Source: Lutibacter sp.
GTDB lineage: Bacteria > Bacteroidota > Bacteroidia > Flavobacteriales > Flavobacteriaceae
Assembly: GCF_013041805.1 (NCBI RefSeq)
Contig: NZ_JABDRI010000043.1
Location: forward strand, 1 to 34,706
Length of the DNA stretch: 34,706 nucleotides
Direction: 5' to 3'
Shown here: one piece after another, positions 1 to 7,628 of the stretch
How positions within the stretch are numbered: position 1 is the stretch's first letter
How the letters are laid out: every line of letters begins with the position of its first letter
Notes under the pieces: generated by a model
Database searches by the model: none
Told to the model about the DNA's origin: nothing
The model's input: the letters and a program-made list of their open reading frames with translations, nothing else
Translations under genes and position numbers: made by a program

Positions 1-552
1 GATTTTGCAAATGTATCGCTGGTTGGTATTATGAATGCCGATACAATGCTGAATTTCCCAGATTTTAGAGCTCATGAAAGAAGTTATCAATTAATGGTTC
101 AAGTAGCTGGAAGGGCAGGACGTTCAAAAAAGAGAGGCAAAGTTGCTATTCAAACGTTTAATCCATATCATCAAATATTACAACAAGTTTCTACAAATTC
201 TTTTGATGAAATGTTTAAAGATCAATTAAATGAACGTTGGCAATATCATTACCCTCCCTTTTACAGGTTGATAAAAATCACCTTACGGCATAAAGATTTT
301 AATAGGGTAGATGAAGGTGCAAGCTGGCTAGGTGCTTCATTAGAACGTATTTTTAAAGAAAATGTACTTGGCCCTTCTACACCTTCAATATCTAAAATTA
401 GGAACTATTACATTAGGAATATTATTATTAAAGTTCCGCAAAAACAATCTCTTGCAGTGACTAAAAATCATATTTTAAGGGTAAAGAATTCTTTTCAAGC
501 AGTAAAAGAATTCCGTACCATTAAATTTAATTTAGATGTTGATAATTATTAG
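1..552 (+). CDS. priA: Primosomal replication protein N' (PriA helicase), C-terminal part
   Basis: This is the 3' end of a gene whose start lies before the window. The frame is open from base 1, so the ATG at 31 is internal. PriA is a 3'-5' DNA helicase that restarts stalled replication forks. Visible marks are the helicase motif V/VI region, with HERSYQLMVQVAGRAGR near the start of the fragment, followed by the C-terminal domain with the family signature YPPFYRLI. The ending NLDVDNY is typical of a complete C-terminus. Its stop overlaps the stop of the convergent minus-strand gene by 4 bases. The family call is firm; only about the last 183 residues are visible. Confidence 0.95.
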   Translation, partial: DFANVSLVGIMNADTMLNFPDFRAHERSYQLMVQVAGRAGRSKKRGKVAIQTFNPYHQILQQVSTNSFDEMFKDQLNERWQYHYPPFYRLIKITLRHKDFNRVDEGASWLGASLERIFKENVLGPSTPSISKIRNYYIRNIIIKVPQKQSLAVTKNHILRVKNSFQAVKEFRTIKFNLDVDNY

Positions 553-1829
553 AAATTTCTAATTAGAAGAAATTCATTTACATATGTTTTTGCAATCGGT
601 ATAACTTTTCCATTTGAAAAATTAATACATTGTGCACCAACATAAAAATTTTCTTGTTTCATACTTTTTAAGGACAAGTATACTTTTGTATTATGAAATC
701 CTTTTTGAGGTCTTTCTTCCTTATTTAAATTTAATCCGTTAAATTTATCTCCATGACCTGCATAAATTTTTCCACCTTCTGAAGAACTCCAAACAAAATT
801 ATTAATTTGTAATTCCAACTTATTTTTATTTTGGTAGATGAATTTGAGTTCTTCAATAGAAGGAACGTACCATAAACCATCCCAAATTTCTAAAAGATAT
901 TGAGGTATTGAATATTGCTCTCCCACATCAATAACTTCATTGTTCTCTGTTTCATCCTTCATAACCATAAACAAAGTGTTTGTCCAGCCAGCACCAAATT
1001 TTGAGGATGTTGAATAATTTTTAAATTCATCCAATGTAATAGATGTATTAGCAGACGCATTTTCATATTGTTCTCCCCAATCAAAAGTTGCCCAAGTACC
1101 TTTATGTCCATATTTAACTACAAAACCGTGCTGACCAGATTCATCAACATATGCCACTTTTCCTCCCAAATATTCTTCACCTATAAAATGTTTTTTTAGG
1201 TTTATTACTAGATTTGGGTAAGTGCCACCAATTTCAATTCCTTCACCTGCAGTTATTGTAATTAAATCTTGTAACTGAATTGTATGATTTGGTGATTTAC
1301 CAAAAAAAAGTATTCCTTTTCCTGGTTTTAAGGTTTTATCTCCAACCTTTATATAGTTTAAGGGAATATTGTTTAAATCAATATTACTAATATTTTTATT
1401 TGCATTAGATTGAATATTCGGATTAATTACTTTATTCGGATTATTGTACTTCCCATAAGCTCTAGGCTTATTAATTTCCTTATTGCTTATTGACAAACCA
1501 TTAATAAATGTTTCAATATATGATTTTTGGAAACCCCAAGGTAGGTTAGAGTAGTTACCTGCAACAGGTGTCCCTGTCCCTATAACAACTGTAAATTTAC
1601 CTGTTCCGTTTGTAGTAGCTTCGTGATTTTCAATATAGACTGCCAATGATTCTTTATTATCAAAATGTATAGCTATTTGTACTTGAATATCTGAATTTAA
1701 GATAGGTTCACCTGTAGCATTTCTAGCAATTTCTGAATAGTTAAACTTATCATTTGAATTTTGACTAAAACTTGTAAAGAAGCAAAAAATAAGAATTAAA
1801 TTTGTTAAAATAATTTGAGAAGTTTTCAT
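549..1829 (-). CDS. Secreted protein with DUF1566-like C-terminal domain
   Basis: Predicted exported protein of 426 residues. I start it at the second Met (MKTSQIILTNL), which gives a clean signal peptide ending near FFTSFSQ; the upstream ATG at 1853 would put eight extra residues before it. After the signal peptide comes a Bacteroidota surface-protein module (FNYSEIARNATGEPILNSD, then EATTNGTGKFTVVIGTG) that usually reads YQAVARDANG... in tail-fibre-like proteins. The C-terminal third (GGKVAYVDESGQHGFVV, WYVPSIEELKFIY, FVWSSSE, ending LIRNF) resembles the DUF1566 / Fibrobacter paralogous domain found in surface proteins. No catalytic residues are recognised and the function is unknown. No T9SS C-terminal sorting domain is evident. 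Confidence 0.75.
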   Translation of the reverse strand: MKTSQIILTNLILIFCFFTSFSQNSNDKFNYSEIARNATGEPILNSDIQVQIAIHFDNKESLAVYIENHEATTNGTGKFTVVIGTGTPVAGNYSNLPWGFQKSYIETFINGLSISNKEINKPRAYGKYNNPNKVINPNIQSNANKNISNIDLNNIPLNYIKVGDKTLKPGKGILFFGKSPNHTIQLQDLITITAGEGIEIGGTYPNLVINLKKHFIGEEYLGGKVAYVDESGQHGFVVKYGHKGTWATFDWGEQYENASANTSITLDEFKNYSTSSKFGAGWTNTLFMVMKDETENNEVIDVGEQYSIPQYLLEIWDGLWYVPSIEELKFIYQNKNKLELQINNFVWSSSEGGKIYAGHGDKFNGLNLNKEERPQKGFHNTKVYLSLKSMKQENFYVGAQCINFSNGKVIPIAKTYVNEFLLIRNF

Positions 1830-1858
1830 AATAAAACATTTAAAATAAAACATTAATT

Positions 1859-1878
1859 CAAACTCAAAAAAGAGTTTG
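1859..1878. repeat. Short hairpin in the leader of the DUF1566-like gene
   Basis: CAAACTC and GAGTTTG form a perfect 7-bp stem around a six-A loop, 30-50 bases upstream of the minus-strand start at 1829. On the plus strand it is followed by TTTTAT, so it might act as a weak terminator in that direction, but no plus-strand gene ends nearby. The role is unknown. Confidence 0.35.
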
Positions 1879-1992
1879 TTTTATAGATTATTCTAGTTTT
1901 GTAGTGAAAATACTAAGTTACAAAAATTGTATAGAAATATACTGTTTTTTGTTTTTAATAAAACAAGTATTAAATTATGCATATATAAAAGT

Positions 1993-2008
1993 TATTTTTG
2001 TACATTTG
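1993..2008 (+). promoter_or_regulatory. Tandem -7 promoter boxes upstream of rpsF
   Basis: Two head-to-tail matches to the Bacteroidota -7 consensus TAnnTTTG abut each other: TATTTTTG at 1993-2000 and TACATTTG at 2001-2008. They lie 33-49 bases before the rpsF ATG. No clear TTG -33 element is seen at the usual distance. Placement before a ribosomal protein operon supports a real promoter; which box is used cannot be told from sequence. Confidence 0.65.
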
Positions 2009-2041
2009 CACCCTTAAAAGTAAAAACTTAAATTATTAATT

Positions 2042-2383
2042 ATGAATCATTACGAAACTGTTTTCATTTTGAATCCCGTTTTATCTGAAACTCAGGTAAA
2101 GGAAACAGTACAGAAGTTTTACGACTATCTTGTTTCCAAAGGTGCCGAAATGATATCCAAAGAAGATTGGGGGCTAAAAAAATTAGCTTACGCAATTCAA
2201 AACAAAAAAAGTGGTTTTTATCACTTATTTGAATACAAAATAGATGGGCAAGAAATTACGCCATTTGAACTTGAATTTAGAAGAGATGATAGCGTTATGC
2301 GTTATTTAACTGTAAAGTTAGATAAACACGCTGTTGCTTGGGCTGAAAAAAGAAGAGAACGAAATAATGCATCTAAAAAATAA
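2042..2383 (+). CDS. rpsF: Small ribosomal subunit protein bS6
   Basis: bS6 binds the platform of the 30S subunit with bS18. The protein has 113 residues and the family pattern: MNHYETVFILNPVLSE at the N-terminus, DWGLKKLAYAIQNKKSGFY in the middle, and FRRDDSVMRYLTVKL towards the end. It is the first gene of rpsF-rpsR-rplI, with 3 bases between its stop and the rpsR start. No Shine-Dalgarno sequence precedes the ATG, only A/T-rich leader. In Bacteroidota the anti-Shine-Dalgarno tail of 16S rRNA is known to be held by bS21 together with bS18 and bS6, so this protein is part of the reason leaders here lack Shine-Dalgarno sequences. Confidence 0.97.
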   Translation: MNHYETVFILNPVLSETQVKETVQKFYDYLVSKGAEMISKEDWGLKKLAYAIQNKKSGFYHLFEYKIDGQEITPFELEFRRDDSVMRYLTVKLDKHAVAWAEKRRERNNASKK

Positions 2384-2386
2384 GTT

Positions 2387-2680
2387 ATGTCTATAGAACA
2401 ACAATCAAAAGCAGGAAAACAAGGAGAAGTTCGTTATTTAACTCCGTTAGACATTGATACAAAGCAAGTTGCTAAATACTGTCGTTTTAAAAAGAACGGT
2501 ATTAAGTATATTGACTATAAAGATGCTAAATTTTTATTGTATTTAGTGAATGAGCAAGGTAAAATATTACCTCGCCGTTTAACAGGAACATCATTAAAAT
2601 TCCAACGTAAAGTTTCTGTTGCTATTAAAAGAGCACGTCACTTAGCTTTAATGCCGTACGTAGGAGACATGTTAAAATAA
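2387..2680 (+). CDS. rpsR: Small ribosomal subunit protein bS18
   Basis: bS18 (97 residues) pairs with bS6 on the 30S platform. The core [19 protein letters not shown], then [20 protein letters not shown] and [14 protein letters not shown], matches the family throughout. It lies 3 bases after rpsF and 13 bases before rplI, so the three genes are surely one transcript. The N-terminus (about 20 residues before the core) is longer than in Escherichia coli, as is usual in this phylum. Confidence 0.97.
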   Translation: MSIEQQSKAGKQGEVRYLTPLDIDTKQVAKYCRFKKNGIKYIDYKDAKFLLYLVNEQGKILPRRLTGTSLKFQRKVSVAIKRARHLALMPYVGDMLK

Positions 2681-2681
2681 A

Positions 2682-2687
2682 AGAGGA
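2682..2687 (+). promoter_or_regulatory. Shine-Dalgarno-like site of rplI
   Basis: AGAGGA lies 6 bases before the rplI ATG, an ideal Shine-Dalgarno position. Most other starts in this window have only A/T-rich leader, so this is an exception. Confidence 0.5.
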
Positions 2688-2693
2688 ACGATT

Positions 2694-3149
2694 ATGGAAA
2701 TTATATTAAAAAAAGACGTTGAAAACTTAGGTTTCACAGATGACATAGTAACTGTAAAAAATGGTTATGGTCGTAATCATCTAATTCCTCAAGGATTAGC
2801 GGTATTAGCAACAACTTCAGCAAAGAAAGTATTAGCAGAGACTTTAAAGCAAAGAGCTTTTAAAGAAGAAAAGCTAATTAAAGATGCTACGAAAATAGCA
2901 GACGCTTTAAAAGAGTTAGAAGTTAAAATAACTGCAAAAACTGGTGATGGAACTAAATTATTTGGTTCAGTTAACAATGGTAATGTTGCCGAAGTATTAG
3001 CTTCAGCTGGTCATGATATTGATAAAAAATTCATTAAAGTTGAAGGTGGAAACATTAAAAGACTTGGTAAATATAACGCTACAGTTAGATTGCATAGAGC
3101 TGTAATTGTAGAATTACCAATTGATATTATTGCAGAGCAAAGTAATTAA
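2694..3149 (+). CDS. rplI: Large ribosomal subunit protein bL9
   Basis: bL9 (151 residues, normal length) bridges the 50S subunit and limits frameshifting. The N-terminal domain shows MEIILKKDVENLG and the signature KNGYGRNHLIPQGLAVLAT. A charged helical connector follows (about residues 45-75), then the C-terminal rRNA-binding domain with GDGTKLFGSVNNGNVAEVL. It is the last gene of the rpsF operon and is followed 23 bases later by a strong intrinsic terminator. Confidence 0.97.
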   Translation: MEIILKKDVENLGFTDDIVTVKNGYGRNHLIPQGLAVLATTSAKKVLAETLKQRAFKEEKLIKDATKIADALKELEVKITAKTGDGTKLFGSVNNGNVAEVLASAGHDIDKKFIKVEGGNIKRLGKYNATVRLHRAVIVELPIDIIAEQSN

Positions 3150-3172
3150 CAATAATTAGTTAATAAACATAC

Positions 3173-3201
3173 AAAAGCCCACTTTTTAGTGGGCTTTTTT
3201 T
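3173..3201 (+). terminator. Intrinsic terminator of the rpsF-rpsR-rplI operon
   Basis: A perfect 10-bp stem (AAAAGCCCAC / GTGGGCTTTT) with a six-base loop TTTTTA is followed by a run of T, directly after rplI. Confidence 0.9.
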
Positions 3202-3258
3202 ATGTAATTTTAGGTCTTAAAATTAACACAATCAAACAATAATTTAACTTAAAATCAC

Positions 3259-6200
3259 ATGAAAAAACAATTACTATTTTCATTTTTAATTGCTGTGTTT
3301 TCAGTCGTTACCTCATTTTCTCAGGTAACAACCTCAAAAATTCAGGGATTAGTAAATGATAATAACTCGGAAGGGTTATTTGGAGCAAATGTAATAGCAA
3401 AACACATGCCAACGGGTACGGTTTCTGGTACTATGACATTAGATGGCGGTAGGTATTCAATATCAAATTTACGTATTGGTGGACCGTATACCGTTACCAT
3501 TAGCTATATTGGCTTTAGAACTATTGAATATACCGATATTTATTTAGATTTAGGTACAGCACTAGATTTAGATATTCAAATGGTTGCTGAAAGTGAACAA
3601 TTAGAGGAAGTTGTAATTACTGGTGGTAGAAGTTCTACATTTAATAATAGCAGAACCGGATCAGAAACTAGTGTTGGAAGAAGAGAATTAACTAAATTAC
3701 CAACTATTTCAAGATCAGCTTCTGATTTCACACGTTTAGATCCAGCAGCTTCAGGTGGTTCTTTTGGAGGTAGAAATGATCAATTTAATAATTTTACATT
3801 AGATGGTTCTATTTTTAACAATCCATTTGGGTTAGATGCAGCTACACCAGGAGGGCAAACAGGGGCACAGCCAGTTTCCTTAGACGCTATTGAGCAAATT
3901 TCTGTTGCAATGGCGCCATATGATGTTACACTATCTGGTTTTACTGGAGCTTCTGTAAATGCCGTTACCAAAAGTGGTACAAATACAGTAAAAGGTACGG
4001 TATATGGTTTTTTTAGAAATCAAGATTTAACAGGGAGTAAAGTGAAGGGGCAGAAAATTGCAGTTCCTAAACTAGAGCAATCTCAAATAGGTTTTAGTGT
4101 TGGAGCACCAATTATAAAAGATAAGTTATTTGTCTTTGTTAACTATGAGCAAGATAAAAGATCTGATTTAGGTCAAAATTGGCTACCAAATACAGGCTCT
4201 GGCGCTATCAATGAATCGAGAGTTTTAGAAACTGATTTAATGGAAGTTCAAAATGCTTTAGCCGGTATTGGTTATGATACAGGAGCATATGAGGGCTATA
4301 CCCATGAATCCAACAGTACTAAAGGTATTTTAAAATTAGATTGGAATATCAATGAAAATAACCGTTTAGCTTTAATATACAACTTTTTAGATGCTTCAAG
4401 AGATTTACCAGCGCATCCAACGGCATTAGGATTTAGAGGTCCAAGTTCTCAAATTCTTCAATTTGAAAATTCAGGTTACCAAATTAATAATAATTTAAAA
4501 TCATTTTTAGCTGAATTAAACTCAACTTTAGCGGACAATGTCACGAACAAATTACAAGTTGGTTATACTCATTTTGATGATTTTAGAAATCCTAAATCTG
4601 CTCCAATGGCTGCTTTTAGAATTCAAGACGGCAGTGGTGGTAACTATATTGTAGCTGGTCATGAACCATTCTCAATAAATAATAGATTAGATCAAAAAGT
4701 ATTTCAATTAACAAATAACTTTACTATTAGTAAAGGTGATCATAACTATACATTAGGTTTTTCTTTTGAAAAATTTCAATTTGATAATTCATTTAATTTA
4801 GGAACTTATGGCTATGGTGATGCTAGGGGATATGTTGGAGCCTTTGGTGGTGATTTTGCAGATATGGATGCATTTAGAACAGGTATTTCAAACGGGTTAT
4901 TAGCAACAGCTTTGGCAAATGCTGAAAATATTTTTGATACAAATAATGCAAATAACTCTTGGGCTTTAGCCGAAACTAATGTAGGCCAACTAGCATTTTA
5001 TGCACAAGACGAATGGAATGTGAACGATAATTTTAAACTTTCATATGGTGTTCGTTTTGATAAACCATTATTTTTTAATTCAAGTAAAAAAGCACAAGAT
5101 GTAATTGATTTCCCAGGCAATTTTTACGCGCCAGATGTACCTTATACTGATCCATCAACAGGTGAAACAGTATTTTTCGATTCAACAAAAATGCCTAATA
5201 ATGATTTCTTAATTTCACCAAGACTTGGATTTAATTGGGATGTAAAAGGGGATAAAACGGTTCAATTACGAGGAGGAACAGGATTATTTACTGGACGTTT
5301 TCCATTTGTTTGGTTAGGAAACCAAATTGCGAATCCTAATGTATGGTTTTACCAAGTTGTTGATCCTGATTTTAAATTTCCACAGGTTTGGAGAAATAGT
5401 TTAGGATTAGATTATAAATTAGAAGATGGAACAATTCTAACTACAGATTTATCATATACTAAAGATGTAAATGGTGCTCATGTTCAAAATTGGGGGTTAA
5501 GTGTACCGACTGGAGTTTTGCAAGGCGTTGATAATAGACCTGTTTATACAGGTTCTGATATTGGAAATGCAGCCTATGTTTTTACGAATTCAGATAAAGG
5601 AAGAATCTTTAATGCATCGTTCAAAGCGCAAAAGTCATTTGATAACGGATTGTATCTAATGGGTGCTTATAACTTCTTAGATTCAAAAGATGTAAATTCA
5701 ATTGAAGCAGAAATTACAGGTGATGCATTTGCATTTAATCCAACACTTGGAAATGCAAATGATGCAACATTAGCATATTCTAAATACGGAGATACTCATA
5801 GATTTATAGGTGTTGCCTCAAAAACTTGGGCTTATGGAACTAATAATAAATGGGAAAGTACAGTTTCTACTTTTATTGAATATGCGCAGGGTGGCAGATT
5901 TAATTATACATACGCAGGAGATATCAATGGAGACGGGTCTAATTTAAATGATTTGATTTATATTCCTACGTCAACTGAAATTGGTTCAATGCAATTCTCT
6001 GGTGCTGGGCAAGCTGAGGCTTTAGAACAATTCATACAACAAGATAATTATTTAAGCAGTAGGAGAGGTAACTATGCTGAGCGTTACGGAGCTTTAGCGC
6101 CTTGGAGAGGTAAATGGGATGTGAAAATAATTCAGGAATTAAAATTATCTGAAACAAATTCATTACAATTCACTATAGATATTTTAAATTTCGGAAATTT

Positions 6201-6381
6201 AATAAATTCAGATTGGGGATTGGTACAACAACCTGATGCTGTTCAACCTATTGGTGTTAATGTTGATGGTACTGGAACTCCTACCTATACATTTAGTCCA
6301 GATTTACAAGAATCATTTGTATATGATTCAAGTTTATTGTCTAGATGGCAAGCACAATTTGGATTGCGTTATTCTTTCTAA
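3259..6381 (+). CDS. Oar-like TonB-dependent outer-membrane receptor
   Basis: Large outer-membrane protein (1040 residues). The order is: signal peptide (residues 1-22, ending SFSQ); a CarboxypepD_reg-like beta-sandwich domain (about 24-110, containing IQGLVNDNNSEGLFGANV); a linker LEEVVITGG; a plug domain starting near residue 120 with LPTISRSASDFTRLDPA from residue 147; then a long beta-barrel ending in the aromatic GLRYSF that the BAM machinery recognises. The plug motif and length fit the Oar/OmpA-related subgroup rather than SusC. No SusD partner is encoded nearby, so the transported substrate cannot be predicted. It lies between two intrinsic terminators and is probably transcribed alone; no exact TAnnTTTG box was found in its leader. 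Confidence 0.9.
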   Translation: MKKQLLFSFLIAVFSVVTSFSQVTTSKIQGLVNDNNSEGLFGANVIAKHMPTGTVSGTMTLDGGRYSISNLRIGGPYTVTISYIGFRTIEYTDIYLDLGTALDLDIQMVAESEQLEEVVITGGRSSTFNNSRTGSETSVGRRELTKLPTISRSASDFTRLDPAASGGSFGGRNDQFNNFTLDGSIFNNPFGLDAATPGGQTGAQPVSLDAIEQISVAMAPYDVTLSGFTGASVNAVTKSGTNTVKGTVYGFFRNQDLTGSKVKGQKIAVPKLEQSQIGFSVGAPIIKDKLFVFVNYEQDKRSDLGQNWLPNTGSGAINESRVLETDLMEVQNALAGIGYDTGAYEGYTHESNSTKGILKLDWNINENNRLALIYNFLDASRDLPAHPTALGFRGPSSQILQFENSGYQINNNLKSFLAELNSTLADNVTNKLQVGYTHFDDFRNPKSAPMAAFRIQDGSGGNYIVAGHEPFSINNRLDQKVFQLTNNFTISKGDHNYTLGFSFEKFQFDNSFNLGTYGYGDARGYVGAFGGDFADMDAFRTGISNGLLATALANAENIFDTNNANNSWALAETNVGQLAFYAQDEWNVNDNFKLSYGVRFDKPLFFNSSKKAQDVIDFPGNFYAPDVPYTDPSTGETVFFDSTKMPNNDFLISPRLGFNWDVKGDKTVQLRGGTGLFTGRFPFVWLGNQIANPNVWFYQVVDPDFKFPQVWRNSLGLDYKLEDGTILTTDLSYTKDVNGAHVQNWGLSVPTGVLQGVDNRPVYTGSDIGNAAYVFTNSDKGRIFNASFKAQKSFDNGLYLMGAYNFLDSKDVNSIEAEITGDAFAFNPTLGNANDATLAYSKYGDTHRFIGVASKTWAYGTNNKWESTVSTFIEYAQGGRFNYTYAGDINGDGSNLNDLIYIPTSTEIGSMQFSGAGQAEALEQFIQQDNYLSSRRGNYAERYGALAPWRGKWDVKIIQELKLSETNSLQFTIDILNFGNLINSDWGLVQQPDAVQPIGVNVDGTGTPTYTFSPDLQESFVYDSSLLSRWQAQFGLRYSF

Positions 6382-6395
6382 GTGTTAATTTTTAG

Positions 6396-6403
6396 TATAT
6401 TTG
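6396..6403 (+). promoter_or_regulatory. -7 box (TATATTTG) touching the TonB-receptor terminator
   Basis: TATATTTG matches TAnnTTTG exactly and ends one base before the terminator stem at 6404. A start site the usual few bases downstream would fall inside the stem's left arm and serve the gene starting at 6442. Position and consensus are seen; activity is inferred. Confidence 0.5.
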
Positions 6404-6429
6404 AGCCGCCCAAATTGGGCGGCTTTTTT
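6404..6429 (+). terminator. Intrinsic terminator of the TonB receptor gene
   Basis: AGCCGCCCAA and TTGGGCGGCT form a GC-rich stem (8 bp or more, tiny A/T loop) followed by six T, 22 bases after the receptor stop codon. Confidence 0.92.
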
Positions 6430-6441
6430 ATTTGTATTATT

Positions 6442-6912
6442 ATGAAATATAGACAGTTAACAAAGGAACAATTTTTAGAATTACATGATGAATTTGCTAA
6501 ATTTTTAGCCACGCAGCAAATAGATGCCACAGAATGGAGAACAATTAAAGAAGCAAACCCGAAAATGGCTGAAGAAGAAATGAATATTTTTAGTGATGTT
6601 GTTTGGGAAGATGTATTAACAAAGGCAACCTATTTAGAGCATATTTCGAAAAATGATATCAATTTATTTAAATGTAATTCGAAAGAAATCATACGAATTT
6701 ATATAAAATGGAATGATAACTCAAAGAGCTTTTTAAATACAACTGATTTTAACTGGTTTTTAAAGAACCCATTAGATGATAGTATCGAGTATTTTAAAGC
6801 AGTTAAAAAATATACGAACGAACGAAACCAAGAAATTTTTCAGTTAATTGAAATGGGTAGTCAACTTTCAAAAGGAGAACTATTTCAAACTTTTAGTAAA
6901 TTAATTCTTTAA
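6442..6912 (+). CDS. DUF6495-family small protein
   Basis: A 156-residue soluble protein without signal peptide or membrane segment. I start it at the ATG giving MKYRQLTKEQFLELHDEFAK; the in-frame GTG at 6382 would translate through a terminator hairpin and is not credible. The sequence (EFAKFLATQQIDATEWRTIK, EEEMNIFSDVVWEDVL, ATYLEHIS) resembles a conserved flavobacterial family that I recall as DUF6495; its function is unknown. Its 3' end overlaps the convergent sirtuin gene by 20 bases. Confidence 0.75.
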   Translation: MKYRQLTKEQFLELHDEFAKFLATQQIDATEWRTIKEANPKMAEEEMNIFSDVVWEDVLTKATYLEHISKNDINLFKCNSKEIIRIYIKWNDNSKSFLNTTDFNWFLKNPLDDSIEYFKAVKKYTNERNQEIFQLIEMGSQLSKGELFQTFSKLIL

Positions 6913-7576
6913 CTATTTTAAGAACTCCTGTAGAAGCTTTTTCAGGTATAATTCGTAAATTATTGTATTGATTTGGAGCAATAGAAGGATTCGGATCTAT
7001 AAAATAAATAGGAGTCTTAGGTTTTACAAAATGTACTAAACTTGCAGCAGGATATACTTGCATAGAAGTACCAATTATAATAAGAATATCTGCAGTAGCA
7101 GTGTATTTGATTGCTTTATCTAACATAGGAACTTCTTCACCATACCAAACAATATGCGGTCTTAGTTGATGATTTTCTTCACAAAAATCACCAACTATTA
7201 AATCTTTTTTCCAATCATAAATCAATTGTTCATTTTTTGTACTTCTAACTTTTAGTAATTCACCGTGTAAATGAAGTATGTGTTTACTACCAGCTCTTTC
7301 ATGAAGGTCATCTACATTTTGGGTTACTATTGTAACATCAAAATACTGTTCTAATTCTACCAAAGCCTTATGTCCTGTATTTGGAGAGACTTGAAGTAAC
7401 TGAGTTCTTCTTTTATTATAAAAATCTAATACTAGATTTTTATCTTTTTCCCAACCTATTGGCGAGGCTACCTCCATAATATCATGGCCTTCCCATAAGC
7501 CATTTGCATCTCTAAAAGTTTTTAAACCACTTTCTGCGCTCATACCTGCACCAGTTAGAACTACTATTTTTTTCAT
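6893..7576 (-). CDS. cobB: NAD-dependent protein deacylase (sirtuin, CobB-like, no zinc cysteines)
   Basis: Sirtuins remove acyl groups from lysine using NAD+, giving O-acyl-ADP-ribose and nicotinamide. This 227-residue protein has the NAD-binding GAGMSAESG (residues 9-17), TFRDANGLW, the TQNVDDLHERAG block (85-96), the catalytic His in HLHGE (His104), and GTSMQVYPAASL. Tyr53 and Arg56 in FYNKRR match the Tyr-x-x-Arg pair that favours succinyl/malonyl substrates in CobB and SIRT5. The four cysteines that normally hold the structural zinc are absent; only one cysteine (in GDFCEEN) lies in that region. The substrate preference is inferred. It diverges from the TrmH-type gene and overlaps the preceding plus-strand gene tail to tail. 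Confidence 0.9.
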   Translation of the reverse strand: MKKIVVLTGAGMSAESGLKTFRDANGLWEGHDIMEVASPIGWEKDKNLVLDFYNKRRTQLLQVSPNTGHKALVELEQYFDVTIVTQNVDDLHERAGSKHILHLHGELLKVRSTKNEQLIYDWKKDLIVGDFCEENHQLRPHIVWYGEEVPMLDKAIKYTATADILIIIGTSMQVYPAASLVHFVKPKTPIYFIDPNPSIAPNQYNNLRIIPEKASTGVLKIVKELIY

Positions 7577-7590
7577 ATTGATAATTTATT

Positions 7591-7598
7591 CAAAAGTA
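7591..7598 (-). promoter_or_regulatory. -7 box of the sirtuin gene
   Basis: Read on the minus strand, the bases are TACTTTTG, an exact TAnnTTTG match ending 14 bases before the sirtuin ATG. It would give a very short leader. No clear -33 TTG was found. Confidence 0.5.
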
Positions 7599-7604
7599 AA
7601 ATTT

Positions 7605-7612
7605 TATATTTG
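7605..7612 (+). promoter_or_regulatory. -7 box of the TrmH-type gene
   Basis: TATATTTG is an exact TAnnTTTG match 16 bases before the methyltransferase ATG at 7629, back to back with the minus-strand sirtuin box and separated from it by six bases. Confidence 0.5.
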
Positions 7613-7628
7613 AAGAAAGATATTTTGA

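Noticed and set aside
6382-6441. GTG start extending the small protein by 20 residues
   Set aside because: The extra codons run through the receptor gene's terminator hairpin, and the family-like N-terminus begins at the ATG at 6442.
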